Positions 6,775 through 14,572 are shown, counted from the first letter of the stretch. The stretch: 14,618 bases of DNA from Betaproteobacteria bacterium (GCA_023266245.1 JAHFRO010000054.1:1-14618); one strand, 5' to 3'. Numbers and translations are program-made. The notes: generated by a model not told the origin, from the letters alone.

Positions 6775-8484
6775 ATGGCTGAACAGCGCAAGAAACTCCG
6801 CCTCGGCGAACTGCTGGTGCAACAGGGGCTGATCACCACCGATCAGCTCTCGATCGCGCTCGCCGAGCAACGCCACAACAACATCCCCATCGGGCGCCTC
6901 CTGGTGCGGCTCGGCTTCGTCACGGAAAGCGCCATCCGCGACATCATGGCGCGCACCATCGGCCAGGAATCCATTGACCTGGCGCAGGTGGTGGCCGATT
7001 CCGAAGCGCTCAGGCACGTGCCCCAGGAGTTCGCCCGCCGCAACCGCGTCCTGCCGATCGCGTTCGACCCCGCGGATCAAGTGCTCACCATTGCCACCAC
7101 CGAGATCTTCAACGTGGTGGCGATGGACCAGCTGCGTGCGACGCTCGGGCCCCAGATCGAGATCAAGACCCAGCTCGCAGCCGAGGCGCAGCTCGAGGAC
7201 TACATCGACCAGTTTTACGGCTACGAGCTCTCGGTCGACGGCATCCTCAAGGAGATCGAGACCGGAGAGATCGACTACGAGAGCCTGCAGGCGGTAGGCG
7301 GTGGCGACGAGTACACACAACCGATGGTGCGGCTGGTGAACGCGCTGCTGGTGGACGCGGTCAAGCGCGGCGCATCCGACATCCATTTCGAGCCGGAGTA
7401 CGCGTTTCTGCGCATCCGCTACCGCATCGACGGGGTGCTCGAGACGGTGCGAAGCCTGCACAAGACCTACATGCCGGGCATCACGGTGCGGGTGAAGGTC
7501 GTGAGCACCATGAACATCGCGGAATCACGCGCGCCGCAGGACGGGCGCCTCTCGCTTACGCTCAACGGCCGGCCGGTGGACTTTCGCGTATCCACCCAGC
7601 CGACCATCTACGGCGAGAACATCGTGCTGCGCGTGCTCGATCGCGAGAAATCGATCATCAGCCTCGACCGCATGAACCTGACCAAGGAGACGCTGGCGAA
7701 ACTGAACCTCATGCTGGCGCGGCCGGAAGGCATCCTCATCGTCACCGGCCCCACCGGGGCCGGCAAGACCACTACACTCTACTCGCTGCTGTCACAGGTC
7801 AATGACGAGACCGTCAACATCATGACGCTGGAAGATCCGGTGGAATATCCGCTCACCCTGATGCGGCAGACCTCGGTGAACGAGGTTGCGCGCATGGATT
7901 TCGCCGATGGCATCCGCGCCATCATGCGCCAGGACCCGGACATCATCCTGGTGGGCGAGGTGCGTGACAAGGAAACCGCAGAGATGGCGTTCCGCGCGGC
8001 GATGACCGGCCACCAGGTATTTACCACGCTGCACACCAACTCCGCGCTCGGCGCCTTTCCCCGGCTGCTCGACATCGGCATCCAGCCGGACATCATGGCC
8101 GGCAACATCATCGGGGTGGTCGCGCAACGACTGGTGCGCGTGCTGTGCGCGCACTGCAAGGAGGCCTACGCTCCCCCCAAGGAAGAGCGTCAGCTGCTCG
8201 GTGACTCGTCGCAGAGGGTCTCCTACCTCTACCGTCAGGTCGGCTGCAAGCAGTGCGACAACAAGGGCTACAAGGGCCGCACCGCGATCATGGAGCTGCT
8301 GGTGATGGACGGTGACCTCGATGAGCTGGTGGCGCGCCGTGCCACCGCCAAGGAACTGCGCGCGGCGGCGCTCGCCAAGGGCTTTCGGCCGCTCGCCGAG
8401 GAAGGCCTGCGGCGGGTGATCGACGGCACCACCAGCCTCGCCGAGATCGCGCGCGCGGTAGACCTCACCGGGCGCTACGGTTAG
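6775..8484 (+). CDS. mshE: MshE-like pilus assembly ATPase (GspE/PilB family) with MshEN domain
   Basis: The 569-residue protein is a full-length secretion/extension ATPase. The N-terminus has two adjacent 24-residue copies of the MshEN pattern: RLGELLVQQG...LAEQ (9-32) and PIGRLLVRLGF... (38-61), five residues apart; the first matches the c-di-GMP-binding consensus including final Gln, the second has Thr at that place. The motor has Walker A GPTGAGKT (325-332), Asp box TLEDPVEY (351-358), Walker B ILVGEVRDKETAE (391-403), His box TGHQVFTTLHTN (411-422) and the tetracysteine zinc site C458-C461 and C491-C494. It would hydrolyse ATP in the cytoplasm to drive pilin polymerisation through the MshG-like platform. 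ATG 6775 lies 28 bases after mshN with no strong Shine-Dalgarno. All catalytic motifs are intact. Confidence 0.96.
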   Translation: MAEQRKKLRLGELLVQQGLITTDQLSIALAEQRHNNIPIGRLLVRLGFVTESAIRDIMARTIGQESIDLAQVVADSEALRHVPQEFARRNRVLPIAFDPADQVLTIATTEIFNVVAMDQLRATLGPQIEIKTQLAAEAQLEDYIDQFYGYELSVDGILKEIETGEIDYESLQAVGGGDEYTQPMVRLVNALLVDAVKRGASDIHFEPEYAFLRIRYRIDGVLETVRSLHKTYMPGITVRVKVVSTMNIAESRAPQDGRLSLTLNGRPVDFRVSTQPTIYGENIVLRVLDREKSIISLDRMNLTKETLAKLNLMLARPEGILIVTGPTGAGKTTTLYSLLSQVNDETVNIMTLEDPVEYPLTLMRQTSVNEVARMDFADGIRAIMRQDPDIILVGEVRDKETAEMAFRAAMTGHQVFTTLHTNSALGAFPRLLDIGIQPDIMAGNIIGVVAQRLVRVLCAHCKEAYAPPKEERQLLGDSSQRVSYLYRQVGCKQCDNKGYKGRTAIMELLVMDGDLDELVARRATAKELRAAALAKGFRPLAEEGLRRVIDGTTSLAEIARAVDLTGRYG

Positions 8485-8573
8485 TTTCAAGTCTAAGGTT
8501 TAAGGTTTAAGGTTTGAAGTTGGGAGCGTGCGATTTGCTGTCAACTTTAGACTTGAGACCTTAAACTTGAAAC
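8484..8573. repeat. AT-rich intra-operon inverted repeat with heptamer tandem repeat
   Basis: The gap between mshE and mshG is much AT-richer than the flanking genes. Its left half (8484-8522, from gtttcaagtctaaggttt to gaagttg) is an imperfect reverse complement of its right half (8542-8573, from caactttag to cttgaaac), with a loop of about 19 bases. The left half holds three tandem copies of taaggtt (8494-8500, 8501-8507, 8508-8514), so it is longer than the right arm by about one heptamer. No T-run follows, so it is not a standard terminator. It could modulate expression of downstream genes through mRNA structure, or be an inserted intergenic repeat. Confidence 0.75.
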
Positions 8574-8584
8574 CGAACTAAAGC

Positions 8585-9793
8585 ATGCCTTCCTACGAGT
8601 ACAAAGCGGTAGATAAGACCGGCCGGCCCGCGCGCGGCGGGCTCGAGGCGGTCAACGAGGTCGACCTCGAGCTGCGGCTGCGGCGCATGGGGCTGGACCT
8701 CATCACCTACAAGCAGGTCGAACGCCAGGGGTCCACTTTCGGCCGCGGCGGCAAGATCACGCGCCAGGACCTCATCAACTTCTGCTTCGACATGGAGCAG
8801 ATGTACCGGTCCGGCATCCCGATCATCGACGGGCTGCGCGACCTGCGCGATTCCAGCGACAACCCGCGCTTCCGCGACGTGCTCACGGTGATGACCGAGG
8901 ACATGGAGGGCGGCAGGGTGCTGTCGCAGTGCGCGGCCGCGCACCCGGAAGTATTCGACAACGTGTTCGTCAGCCTGCTCAGGGCCGGCGAGCAGAGCGG
9001 GCGGCTTACCGAAGTGTTCGAAAACCTCGCCGCATCGCTCCGGTGGCAGGACGAGCTGGTGTCCCAGACCAAGCGCCTGCTGATCTACCCGTCGCTGGTG
9101 CTGGTGGTGGTCACGGCGGTGGTGATGTTCCTGCTGGTATACCTCGTGCCGCAGGTGACCTCTCTGCTGCGGACCATGGGCATCGAGCTGCCGATGCAGA
9201 CCAAGGCGCTGATCTACACCTCCAATTTCGTGATCGCCTACTGGCCGTTCGTGTTCGGCGCGCCGATCGTGCTGGCAGCCGTACTGGTGGTCGTGATCAG
9301 GCGCAGCCCGAAAGCCGCCTACCTGTGGGATTACGCCAAGCTGAACCTGCCGGTTACCGGGCAGATCCTGCAAAAAATCATTCTGGCCCGCTTCGCCAAC
9401 TTCTTCGCGCTGATGTATCAGTCGGGCATCACCGTGCTCGATGCATTGAAGACCAGCGAAGATATCGTGGACAACCGGGTCATCGCCGACGGGCTGATGC
9501 GCGCCGGCCAGCAGATCAATGCCGGCGAGAGCCTCACCGAAACATTCCAGAACCTGGGAATGTTCCCGCCGCTGGTGATCCGCATGCTGCGGGTGGGTGA
9601 GGCGACGGGCGCGATCGACGTCGCGCTGCGCAACGTCAACTATTTTTACACCCGCGACGTCCGCGAAGCGGTGGACAAGGCCCTCAAGCTGCTCGAGCCC
9701 AGTCTCACGCTCGGGCTGGGCGCGGTTCTTGCCTTCATCATGTGGTCGGTGCTCTCCCCGGTGTATGATATTTTGGGCAAAATGAGGTTCTAA
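8585..9793 (+). CDS. mshG: MshG-like inner-membrane platform protein (GspF/PilC family)
   Basis: The 402-residue protein starts MPSYEYKAVDKTGRPARG, the usual opening of GspF/PilC proteins. It has two repeated cytoplasmic domains, about 62-165 (FCFDMEQMYRSGIPIIDGL) and about 265-372 (FANFFALMYQSGITVLDAL), and three membrane helices at about 167-190, 213-238 and 373-395. Both domains carry the family's GExSGxL-type motif: GEQSGRL (135-141) and GEATGAI (338-344). It forms the inner-membrane base on which the ATPase acts. The start ATG follows the intra-operon repeat and has only a weak site (taaag). The next gene begins directly at its stop (TAAATG). Confidence 0.95.
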   Translation: MPSYEYKAVDKTGRPARGGLEAVNEVDLELRLRRMGLDLITYKQVERQGSTFGRGGKITRQDLINFCFDMEQMYRSGIPIIDGLRDLRDSSDNPRFRDVLTVMTEDMEGGRVLSQCAAAHPEVFDNVFVSLLRAGEQSGRLTEVFENLAASLRWQDELVSQTKRLLIYPSLVLVVVTAVVMFLLVYLVPQVTSLLRTMGIELPMQTKALIYTSNFVIAYWPFVFGAPIVLAAVLVVVIRRSPKAAYLWDYAKLNLPVTGQILQKIILARFANFFALMYQSGITVLDALKTSEDIVDNRVIADGLMRAGQQINAGESLTETFQNLGMFPPLVIRMLRVGEATGAIDVALRNVNYFYTRDVREAVDKALKLLEPSLTLGLGAVLAFIMWSVLSPVYDILGKMRF

Positions 9794-11368
9794 ATGGCTG
9801 ACAAACTGCTCATCGGCCTTTCGGCGCAGGGCGCGACGGTGGCGCATTGGCGCGGCAACAAGATTGCCGAGTGCTACACGTTCGCCAACGACGACGGCGG
9901 CCAAGCTGGTTTCAAGGAGCACCTCGCCTCGATTGCCAACGTGCCGGTCTACATCATGGTGGACGCGGTCGAGGAAGATTACCGCTTCGAAACCCTGCCG
10001 CACGCCTTCGGTTCCGACCGCGCCGAAATGGTCGGCCGCAAGCTCAAGCAGCACTACCGCAACACGCCCTACATGACCGCGTGGCGGGTCGGGCGCGACA
10101 GCGGCAAGCGGCGCGATGACCGCTATCTGTTCTCTGCGCTCACCAACTCCGAGCTGATCGACGACTGGCTGAAGGCGGTCGTCGCCCGCGGCCTGCCGGT
10201 GGCCGGGATTTACCTGTTGCCGATGGTGAGCGCGGCGTTGCTGCAGAAGCTCGACGTCAAGGCGGTGAATCTGCTGATCGTGGCCCAGCATAGCGGGGGG
10301 CTACGGCTCACCTTCTTCCGCGACCGCCAGTTCCGGCTGAGCCGCCTGACGCGCGGAGACAGCGGCAGGAGCGAGAACCGCGCCCGCTACTTCACCGAGG
10401 AAATATCGAACACCCGGCTCTACCTCCACGCCCTGCGCACCATGACGCTCGACGAGCATCTCACGGTGCTGCTCGTAGACCGCGGCGACGAGCTCATGGA
10501 GGTGGCGGCAGGCATCGCGCGCGACAATCCGAGCCTCGAGTGCGTGCGGCTCGGCCGCCAGGAAATCGCTGCGCGTCTCGACCTTGCCGAATCGCTGCTC
10601 GACGTGTCGCCGTACGTGATCTACCTGCACCTGCTGGGATTCCAAGCGCCGCAAAGCAACCTTGCGCCGGCGAACGTCACCCTGGGCCACAAGCGTTATC
10701 AGGCGCGCCGCGCCCTCTACGCCGGCAGTGCCGCGCTCGCGCTCGGCGCCGCCGTGTGGACCGGCGCCAATCTTTTCCAGACGCTGGCGCTGCGCGGCGA
10801 GGAGGAAGACGCGGCGCGCCAGACCGCGCAGCTCTCCGCGCGCTATCTCGAGATCACCCGTCAGTTTCCGGCCGCGCCGGCATCCGCGGAGAACCTCAAG
10901 AAGGCGGTCGAGATCGCGCAAAAACTGCGTGAGAGCGTGCGCACGCCGGATATGATGATGGCGATGGTGAGTCGCGCGCTCGAGCCGAGCCCGACCCTCG
11001 TCATCAAGGAGTTCGGGTGGAAGTACGGCCTCACCGAAATCGAGCTCGAAGGTGCCGGGGGCCGCGCCGCTACCGCCGCCGCCGCCGAAACCCCGGCACC
11101 CACGGGCTCGGCCGTGGTGCGCAAGCAGAGCGGGCTGATCGAAGGCGAAATCCGCCCGTTTCGCGGCGACTTCCGCGCCGCGATCGAGATCATTAATGGC
11201 TTCGCCGACCGTCTCGCCAGGGAGCCGGCGGTGGCCGGAGTGCGGGTGGTCAAGCTTCCGCTTAACGTCAACCCGGCATTGTCGCTCTCCGGCAACACGC
11301 TCGACAGCCCCGAGCAAAGCGGCACGGCCGAATTCAAGCTGTTGCTGGTGCTCAAACCCAACATATGA
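9794..11368 (+). CDS. MshI-like pilus assembly protein (PilM/GspL-like cytoplasmic part joined to PilN-like periplasmic part)
   Basis: This 524-residue protein has a large soluble N-terminal region (1-300, with strand-like segments LLIGLSAQGATVAHW and VPVYIMVDA), one membrane helix (about 307-330), a charged helical stretch (331-360) and a periplasmic region to 524. Such an architecture is that of GspL, or of PilM and PilN joined in one chain, and corresponds to MshI in MSHA clusters. The periplasmic part is interrupted by an Ala-rich run (about 423-437), probably a disordered loop. It would link the cytoplasmic ATPase to the periplasmic alignment complex. The ATG touches the mshG stop; TGAGG (9783-9787) lies six bases upstream. 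The end overlaps the next gene by ATGA. Sequence motifs of the actin-like fold are weak, so the family call rests on layout and context. Confidence 0.75.
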   Translation: MADKLLIGLSAQGATVAHWRGNKIAECYTFANDDGGQAGFKEHLASIANVPVYIMVDAVEEDYRFETLPHAFGSDRAEMVGRKLKQHYRNTPYMTAWRVGRDSGKRRDDRYLFSALTNSELIDDWLKAVVARGLPVAGIYLLPMVSAALLQKLDVKAVNLLIVAQHSGGLRLTFFRDRQFRLSRLTRGDSGRSENRARYFTEEISNTRLYLHALRTMTLDEHLTVLLVDRGDELMEVAAGIARDNPSLECVRLGRQEIAARLDLAESLLDVSPYVIYLHLLGFQAPQSNLAPANVTLGHKRYQARRALYAGSAALALGAAVWTGANLFQTLALRGEEEDAARQTAQLSARYLEITRQFPAAPASAENLKKAVEIAQKLRESVRTPDMMMAMVSRALEPSPTLVIKEFGWKYGLTEIELEGAGGRAATAAAAETPAPTGSAVVRKQSGLIEGEIRPFRGDFRAAIEIINGFADRLAREPAVAGVRVVKLPLNVNPALSLSGNTLDSPEQSGTAEFKLLLVLKPNI

Positions 11369-11973
11369 TCCAGGACGACCTTCAGGCTTTGAGGAACCCG
11401 CTGCTGGCGCTGCTGGCGGTGCTGGTGGTGGCGGCCGCTGCGATCTATTCCACCGAGCAATTGATGGTGTCGGCAAACCAACAGCTGGCGCAGCAGCAGG
11501 CGCAGCTCAAGGCAGCGCGCACGCGGTTGCAGAAATCGGGGGATGAAAAGGACATCATCATCCGTTACCTTGACAGCTTCCGGCAGCTGCAACGCGCCGG
11601 CTTTGTCGGAGACGAGCAGCGCATCAACTGGCTCGACGGGCTGCGTCTCACCAACCAGCAGGCCGATCTGTTCGGCGTGGACTACCAGATCGGCGCGCAG
11701 AAGCCCTATGCTTACGCCGCCGAATACAATCCGGGGCAGCTCGAGCTCAACCAGTCGGCGATGAAGTTGCGCTTCCGGCTGCTGCACGAAGAGGACATGA
11801 TGCGGTTCTTCACCCTGCTCGCGCGCCAGGGCGCGGGCATCTTCACCATCGAACAATGCGGCATGCGGCGCATCGACACCGGCGGCGTGATCCGCTTCCA
11901 GCCCAACGTCATGGCTGAGTGCGAATTGTCGTGGATCACGGCCAGGGTGGGCGCCGGCGGAGAACGGAAATGA
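11365..11973 (+). CDS. MshJ-like (PilO/GspM-type) inner-membrane protein
   Basis: The 202-residue protein has a short cytoplasmic N-terminus, one membrane helix (about 11-30, NPLLALLAVLVVAAAAIYST), a coiled-coil-like helix rich in Gln, Lys and Arg (about 38-75) and a periplasmic domain to the end. This is the PilO/GspM layout, and it follows a PilM/PilN-like gene as pilO follows pilN. It probably pairs with the MshI-like protein in the inner-membrane alignment complex. It starts within the stop of the previous gene (ATGA 11365-11368) and its own stop overlaps the next start (ATGA 11970-11973). Little sequence signature exists in this family, so the call depends on topology and order. Confidence 0.75.
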   Translation: MIQDDLQALRNPLLALLAVLVVAAAAIYSTEQLMVSANQQLAQQQAQLKAARTRLQKSGDEKDIIIRYLDSFRQLQRAGFVGDEQRINWLDGLRLTNQQADLFGVDYQIGAQKPYAYAAEYNPGQLELNQSAMKLRFRLLHEEDMMRFFTLLARQGAGIFTIEQCGMRRIDTGGVIRFQPNVMAECELSWITARVGAGGERK

Positions 11974-12587
11974 TGCGGCGCCTCGCACTCGCCTGCGTAC
12001 TCGCGGTGATCGCCGCTCCGGCGCAGGCGGCTGACTCGCTCGGGCGGCTGTTCTTCACACCCACCCAGCGGGCATCGCTCGACGTCGCCCGCAGCCAGAA
12101 AACGCGGGTCACGGTCGCAACCGAGAAAACCGACGAGGAAGCCGCGCCGGCGCCGGAGGTCCTCACCTACGGGGGCATGGTGCGGCGGAGCGACGGCAAG
12201 ACCACGGTGTGGATCAACAACCGGGCCTTGCATGACAGGGAGCCGGTGGGCGGAACCTCGATCATCAACCAGGTGCAGCCCGATGGCGGTATTTCACTGC
12301 AGATGCCGCAGTCCAATCGCAGCGTGGACCTCAAGGTGGGACAGAGCGTGGAGCTCCTGTCCGGCTCGATCGAGGATAACTACACGCGCCGGGCCACCGC
12401 TCCCAAGCCGGAGCCCAAACCGGCGGCCAAGACCGCGGCGGGTGCTGCGCCGGCTGAGCGCAAGACGGACGATGCGCAAGCCCGCGCGCGGCGCGGTCGG
12501 CAAGACCTGGAGGAGACGGAGAGCACTGCCCCGCCGCGGGCGGCAAAACCGGCGGCGGCCCCGGTTGAATCGGGCAGCGGTCGTTAA
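11970..12587 (+). CDS. MshK-like periplasmic pilus protein
   Basis: ATG 11970 gives 205 residues with a clear signal peptide, MMRRLALACVLAVIAAPAQA, cut before ADSLGRLFFTP. The start was chosen over an upstream in-frame ATG (11919) because GGAG (11959-11962) stands seven bases before it and the signal peptide begins there. The mature N-terminus LGRLFFTPTQRASLDVARSQ is a pattern I associate with short periplasmic proteins of MSHA-type clusters. A central beta-rich part (about 60-125: YGGMVRRSDGKTTVWINNRAL) resembles a small periplasmic SH3- or PilP-like domain. The C-terminal 70 residues are Pro, Ala and Arg-rich and probably disordered. By position it matches MshK. The role, perhaps linking the alignment complex to the secretin as PilP does, is inferred. 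Confidence 0.7.
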   Translation: MMRRLALACVLAVIAAPAQAADSLGRLFFTPTQRASLDVARSQKTRVTVATEKTDEEAAPAPEVLTYGGMVRRSDGKTTVWINNRALHDREPVGGTSIINQVQPDGGISLQMPQSNRSVDLKVGQSVELLSGSIEDNYTRRATAPKPEPKPAAKTAAGAAPAERKTDDAQARARRGRQDLEETESTAPPRAAKPAAAPVESGSGR

Positions 12588-12594
12588 TGGCGCC

Positions 12595-13848
12595 ATGGCG
12601 TCCCGTTTTCACCTCCAGCACCGCTTTGTCCGCGCCATGCAGGGCGGGCAGGCAATCATCCTCATTTTGCTGATGGTCGGAATGGGCGTCGCGATGCTGG
12701 TCTACGGCATGGTCAATTTGACCTCGCTCGCCCAACGCGACAGCAACACGGCGGCGGCGCTCGCTCAGGCGAAGCAGGCCCTGATCGGTCGGGCCGTGTC
12801 GGATGATACGCGGCCGGGATCGCTGCCCTGCCCGGACACCAACGACGACGGCTCGGCGGAGCTGTTTGTCGGCGCGGATTGCCCGAGCTACATCGGCCGG
12901 CTGCCGTGGCGCACTCTGGGACTACCGGATCTGCGCGACGACGCCGGCGAGCGCCTGTGGTATGCCCTTTCGAACAACTTCCGCGACGACATGTCGGCCG
13001 GGCCACTCAACAGCGACACCAAGGGCAACCGCATCGTATATCTCGAGAGCACCGCGGTCACGCTCAATGCCGAGGCGGTGGCGGTCATCTTCGCGCCGGG
13101 GCCAATCATCAGCGGCCAGAACCGCGATGCGACCCTGGCCTTGTGCCCCACCACCGGCACCACGATCGCGCGCAATCTGTGCGCCGCGAACTATCTGGAC
13201 ACTACGGGGGGCGCGAACAACGCCACGAACACTGGACCGTACGTCATGGCACAGCGTTCGGCCAGTTTCAACGACCGCCTGCTCGTCATCACCACCGCCG
13301 AGCTCATGCCGCCGGTTGAGCAGCGCGTCGCGCGCGAGTTGAGGACAATCCTGCAAAGCTACAAGACGGCCACGGCGGCGCTGGGCTATAACGGTGGAGC
13401 CGGAGTCTACCCCTGGGCCGATTTGAGCGACGGCTTCAGCGATGCCCCCCCGTACCAGGCCGTCGGCGTAGGACTCAACCGCGGTCGCATTCCGGCACTG
13501 GGCGCCTCTCCGCGCAACTGGGGTGATCCCGGCCCTCCCGCCGTTCCCACGCTGCCCGCCTGGTTCGTTAACAACAACTGGAGATTGGTGATCTACTACT
13601 CGGCAGGGCAGAACTTCCTGGAGGCGGGCGGCTGCAGCTCGTGCGTGGCTCCGACGCTCAGCGTGGACGGGGTCGCGGGCAAGGAGGTCGTGATCATCAT
13701 GCCCGGGCCCGCGGGAGTGAGCGGCTCGCACGTCAGCTGGCCCACCAATTATTTCGAAGACCTCGAGAACAACGACAACGGCAACGATCTCTATGTCACT
13801 CCGACTTCAACAGCGTACGCGCGTGACCGTATCTACACGATCCCTTGA
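12595..13848 (+). CDS. Large pilin-like protein with duplicated LPW module (putative minor pilin or tip protein)
   Basis: ATG 12595 gives 417 residues; the open frame extends upstream but lies inside the MshK-like gene and has no better start. The N-terminus has a short basic leader, then GGQAIILILLMVGMGVAM (17-34), a pilin-like hydrophobic helix without the usual Glu at +5, as in PilX- or GspK-like proteins. Next comes SLPCPDTNDDG (76-86), GRLPWRTLGL (101-110), LWYALSNNF (121-129), EAVAVIFAPGP (160-170) and FNDRLLVIT (225-233). A comparable order recurs at 298-417: GRIPALG, WRLVIYYSAGQNF, KEVVIIMPGP and ARDRIYTI. Six cysteines (79, 96, 184, 196, 347, 350) are suited to disulfides. I do not recognise a named family. 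It is probably exported and incorporated in the pilus or its tip. Confidence 0.75.
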   Translation: MASRFHLQHRFVRAMQGGQAIILILLMVGMGVAMLVYGMVNLTSLAQRDSNTAAALAQAKQALIGRAVSDDTRPGSLPCPDTNDDGSAELFVGADCPSYIGRLPWRTLGLPDLRDDAGERLWYALSNNFRDDMSAGPLNSDTKGNRIVYLESTAVTLNAEAVAVIFAPGPIISGQNRDATLALCPTTGTTIARNLCAANYLDTTGGANNATNTGPYVMAQRSASFNDRLLVITTAELMPPVEQRVARELRTILQSYKTATAALGYNGGAGVYPWADLSDGFSDAPPYQAVGVGLNRGRIPALGASPRNWGDPGPPAVPTLPAWFVNNNWRLVIYYSAGQNFLEAGGCSSCVAPTLSVDGVAGKEVVIIMPGPAGVSGSHVSWPTNYFEDLENNDNGNDLYVTPTSTAYARDRIYTIP

Positions 13849-14566
13849 GCGCTCCGCCGGCTTTACCGTGATCGAGCTCGCTGTGGTGCTCGTGGTCATC
13901 GCGCTCTTGCTCGGAAGCATACTGGTCCCGCTGCAGACCCAGGTAGCACAGCGCCAGATCGGCGACACGCAAAAAACGCTGGAGGAAATCAGGGAGGCGC
14001 TGGTCGGCTTCGCCATCGCCAAGGGCTACCTGCCGTGTACCGACGTCACCTCGGGCGCCGGCGCGAACGACGGCGTCGAGGACGTCAACGCGGTAGGAAC
14101 CTGCGTGAGCTCGACGGCGGGCAATGTGCCGTGGGTGACCCTCGGGCTCGGTGCCTCCGACGTCTGGGGCAACCGCTTCCGCTACCGGGTGGATGCGGAT
14201 TTCGCCCAGCGTCCCCCCGCGGCAGCGTTCAATCTCACTACCGGCGCCGATCTCAACGTATGCACGAAGAATGGATGCCCAACAGCGGCAACGCGGCTCA
14301 CTTCCTCTACGGCGGGGGATGGCGCGGTCGCGGTGATCTTATCCCTCGGCAAGAACGGCTACGGCGCGATCAAAGCCGACACGGGAACCGCCAATCCGGC
14401 TCCCCCCGCGGCCAATGCAGACGAGCAGGAGAACACCGGCGGCGCGACCTACGTGAGCCGCACCATCACCCCGTTGGGCTCGGCGGAAGAGTTCGACGAC
14501 ATCGTGACCTGGCTGGGCAAGTACACGCTGTTTCAGCGCATGGTCGCCGCGGGCAAGCTGCCCTAG
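13793..14566 (+). CDS. Class IV prepilin-like protein with LPW module
   Basis: The 257-residue protein has a classical prepilin site: SAG|FTVIELAVVLVVIALLLGSI, with cleavage between Gly 23 and Phe 24 and Glu at +5. ATG 13793 overlaps the preceding gene by 56 bases and gives a 23-residue leader, within the long-leader range of class IVb/MSHA-type pilins. An in-frame GTG at 13823 would give a 13-residue leader; neither has a convincing ribosome site. After the helix come GYLPCTD (78-84), NDGVED (92-97), NVPWVTLGL (111-119), DVWGNRFRY (123-131) and GAVAVILSLGKNGYG (178-192). Cysteines 82, 104, 157 and 162 may form two disulfides. It is larger than a typical major pilin and looks like a minor pilin. 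The same module occurs in the neighbouring 417-residue protein. Confidence 0.88.
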   Translation: MSLRLQQRTRVTVSTRSLERSAGFTVIELAVVLVVIALLLGSILVPLQTQVAQRQIGDTQKTLEEIREALVGFAIAKGYLPCTDVTSGAGANDGVEDVNAVGTCVSSTAGNVPWVTLGLGASDVWGNRFRYRVDADFAQRPPAAAFNLTTGADLNVCTKNGCPTAATRLTSSTAGDGAVAVILSLGKNGYGAIKADTGTANPAPPAANADEQENTGGATYVSRTITPLGSAEEFDDIVTWLGKYTLFQRMVAAGKLP

Positions 14567-14572
14567 AGCCTC

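Noticed and set aside
8494..8514. CRISPR-like array
   Set aside because: The repeat unit is seven bases, three copies, no spacers; it is a simple tandem repeat in an inverted repeat.
8561..10291. 576-residue minus-strand open frame
   Set aside because: Opposite mshG and the MshI-like gene, with His/Gln/Asp-rich nonsense composition and no motif; shadow of real genes.
11919..11969. Upstream start for the MshK-like gene
   Set aside because: It adds an Arg-rich leader before a clean signal peptide; ATG 11970 has a ribosome site and the ATGA overlap seen elsewhere in the operon.
12232..12594. Upstream extension of the large pilin-like gene
   Set aside because: The extension lies within the MshK-like gene in another frame and is Arg/Pro-rich; the pilin-like N-terminus begins at ATG 12595.
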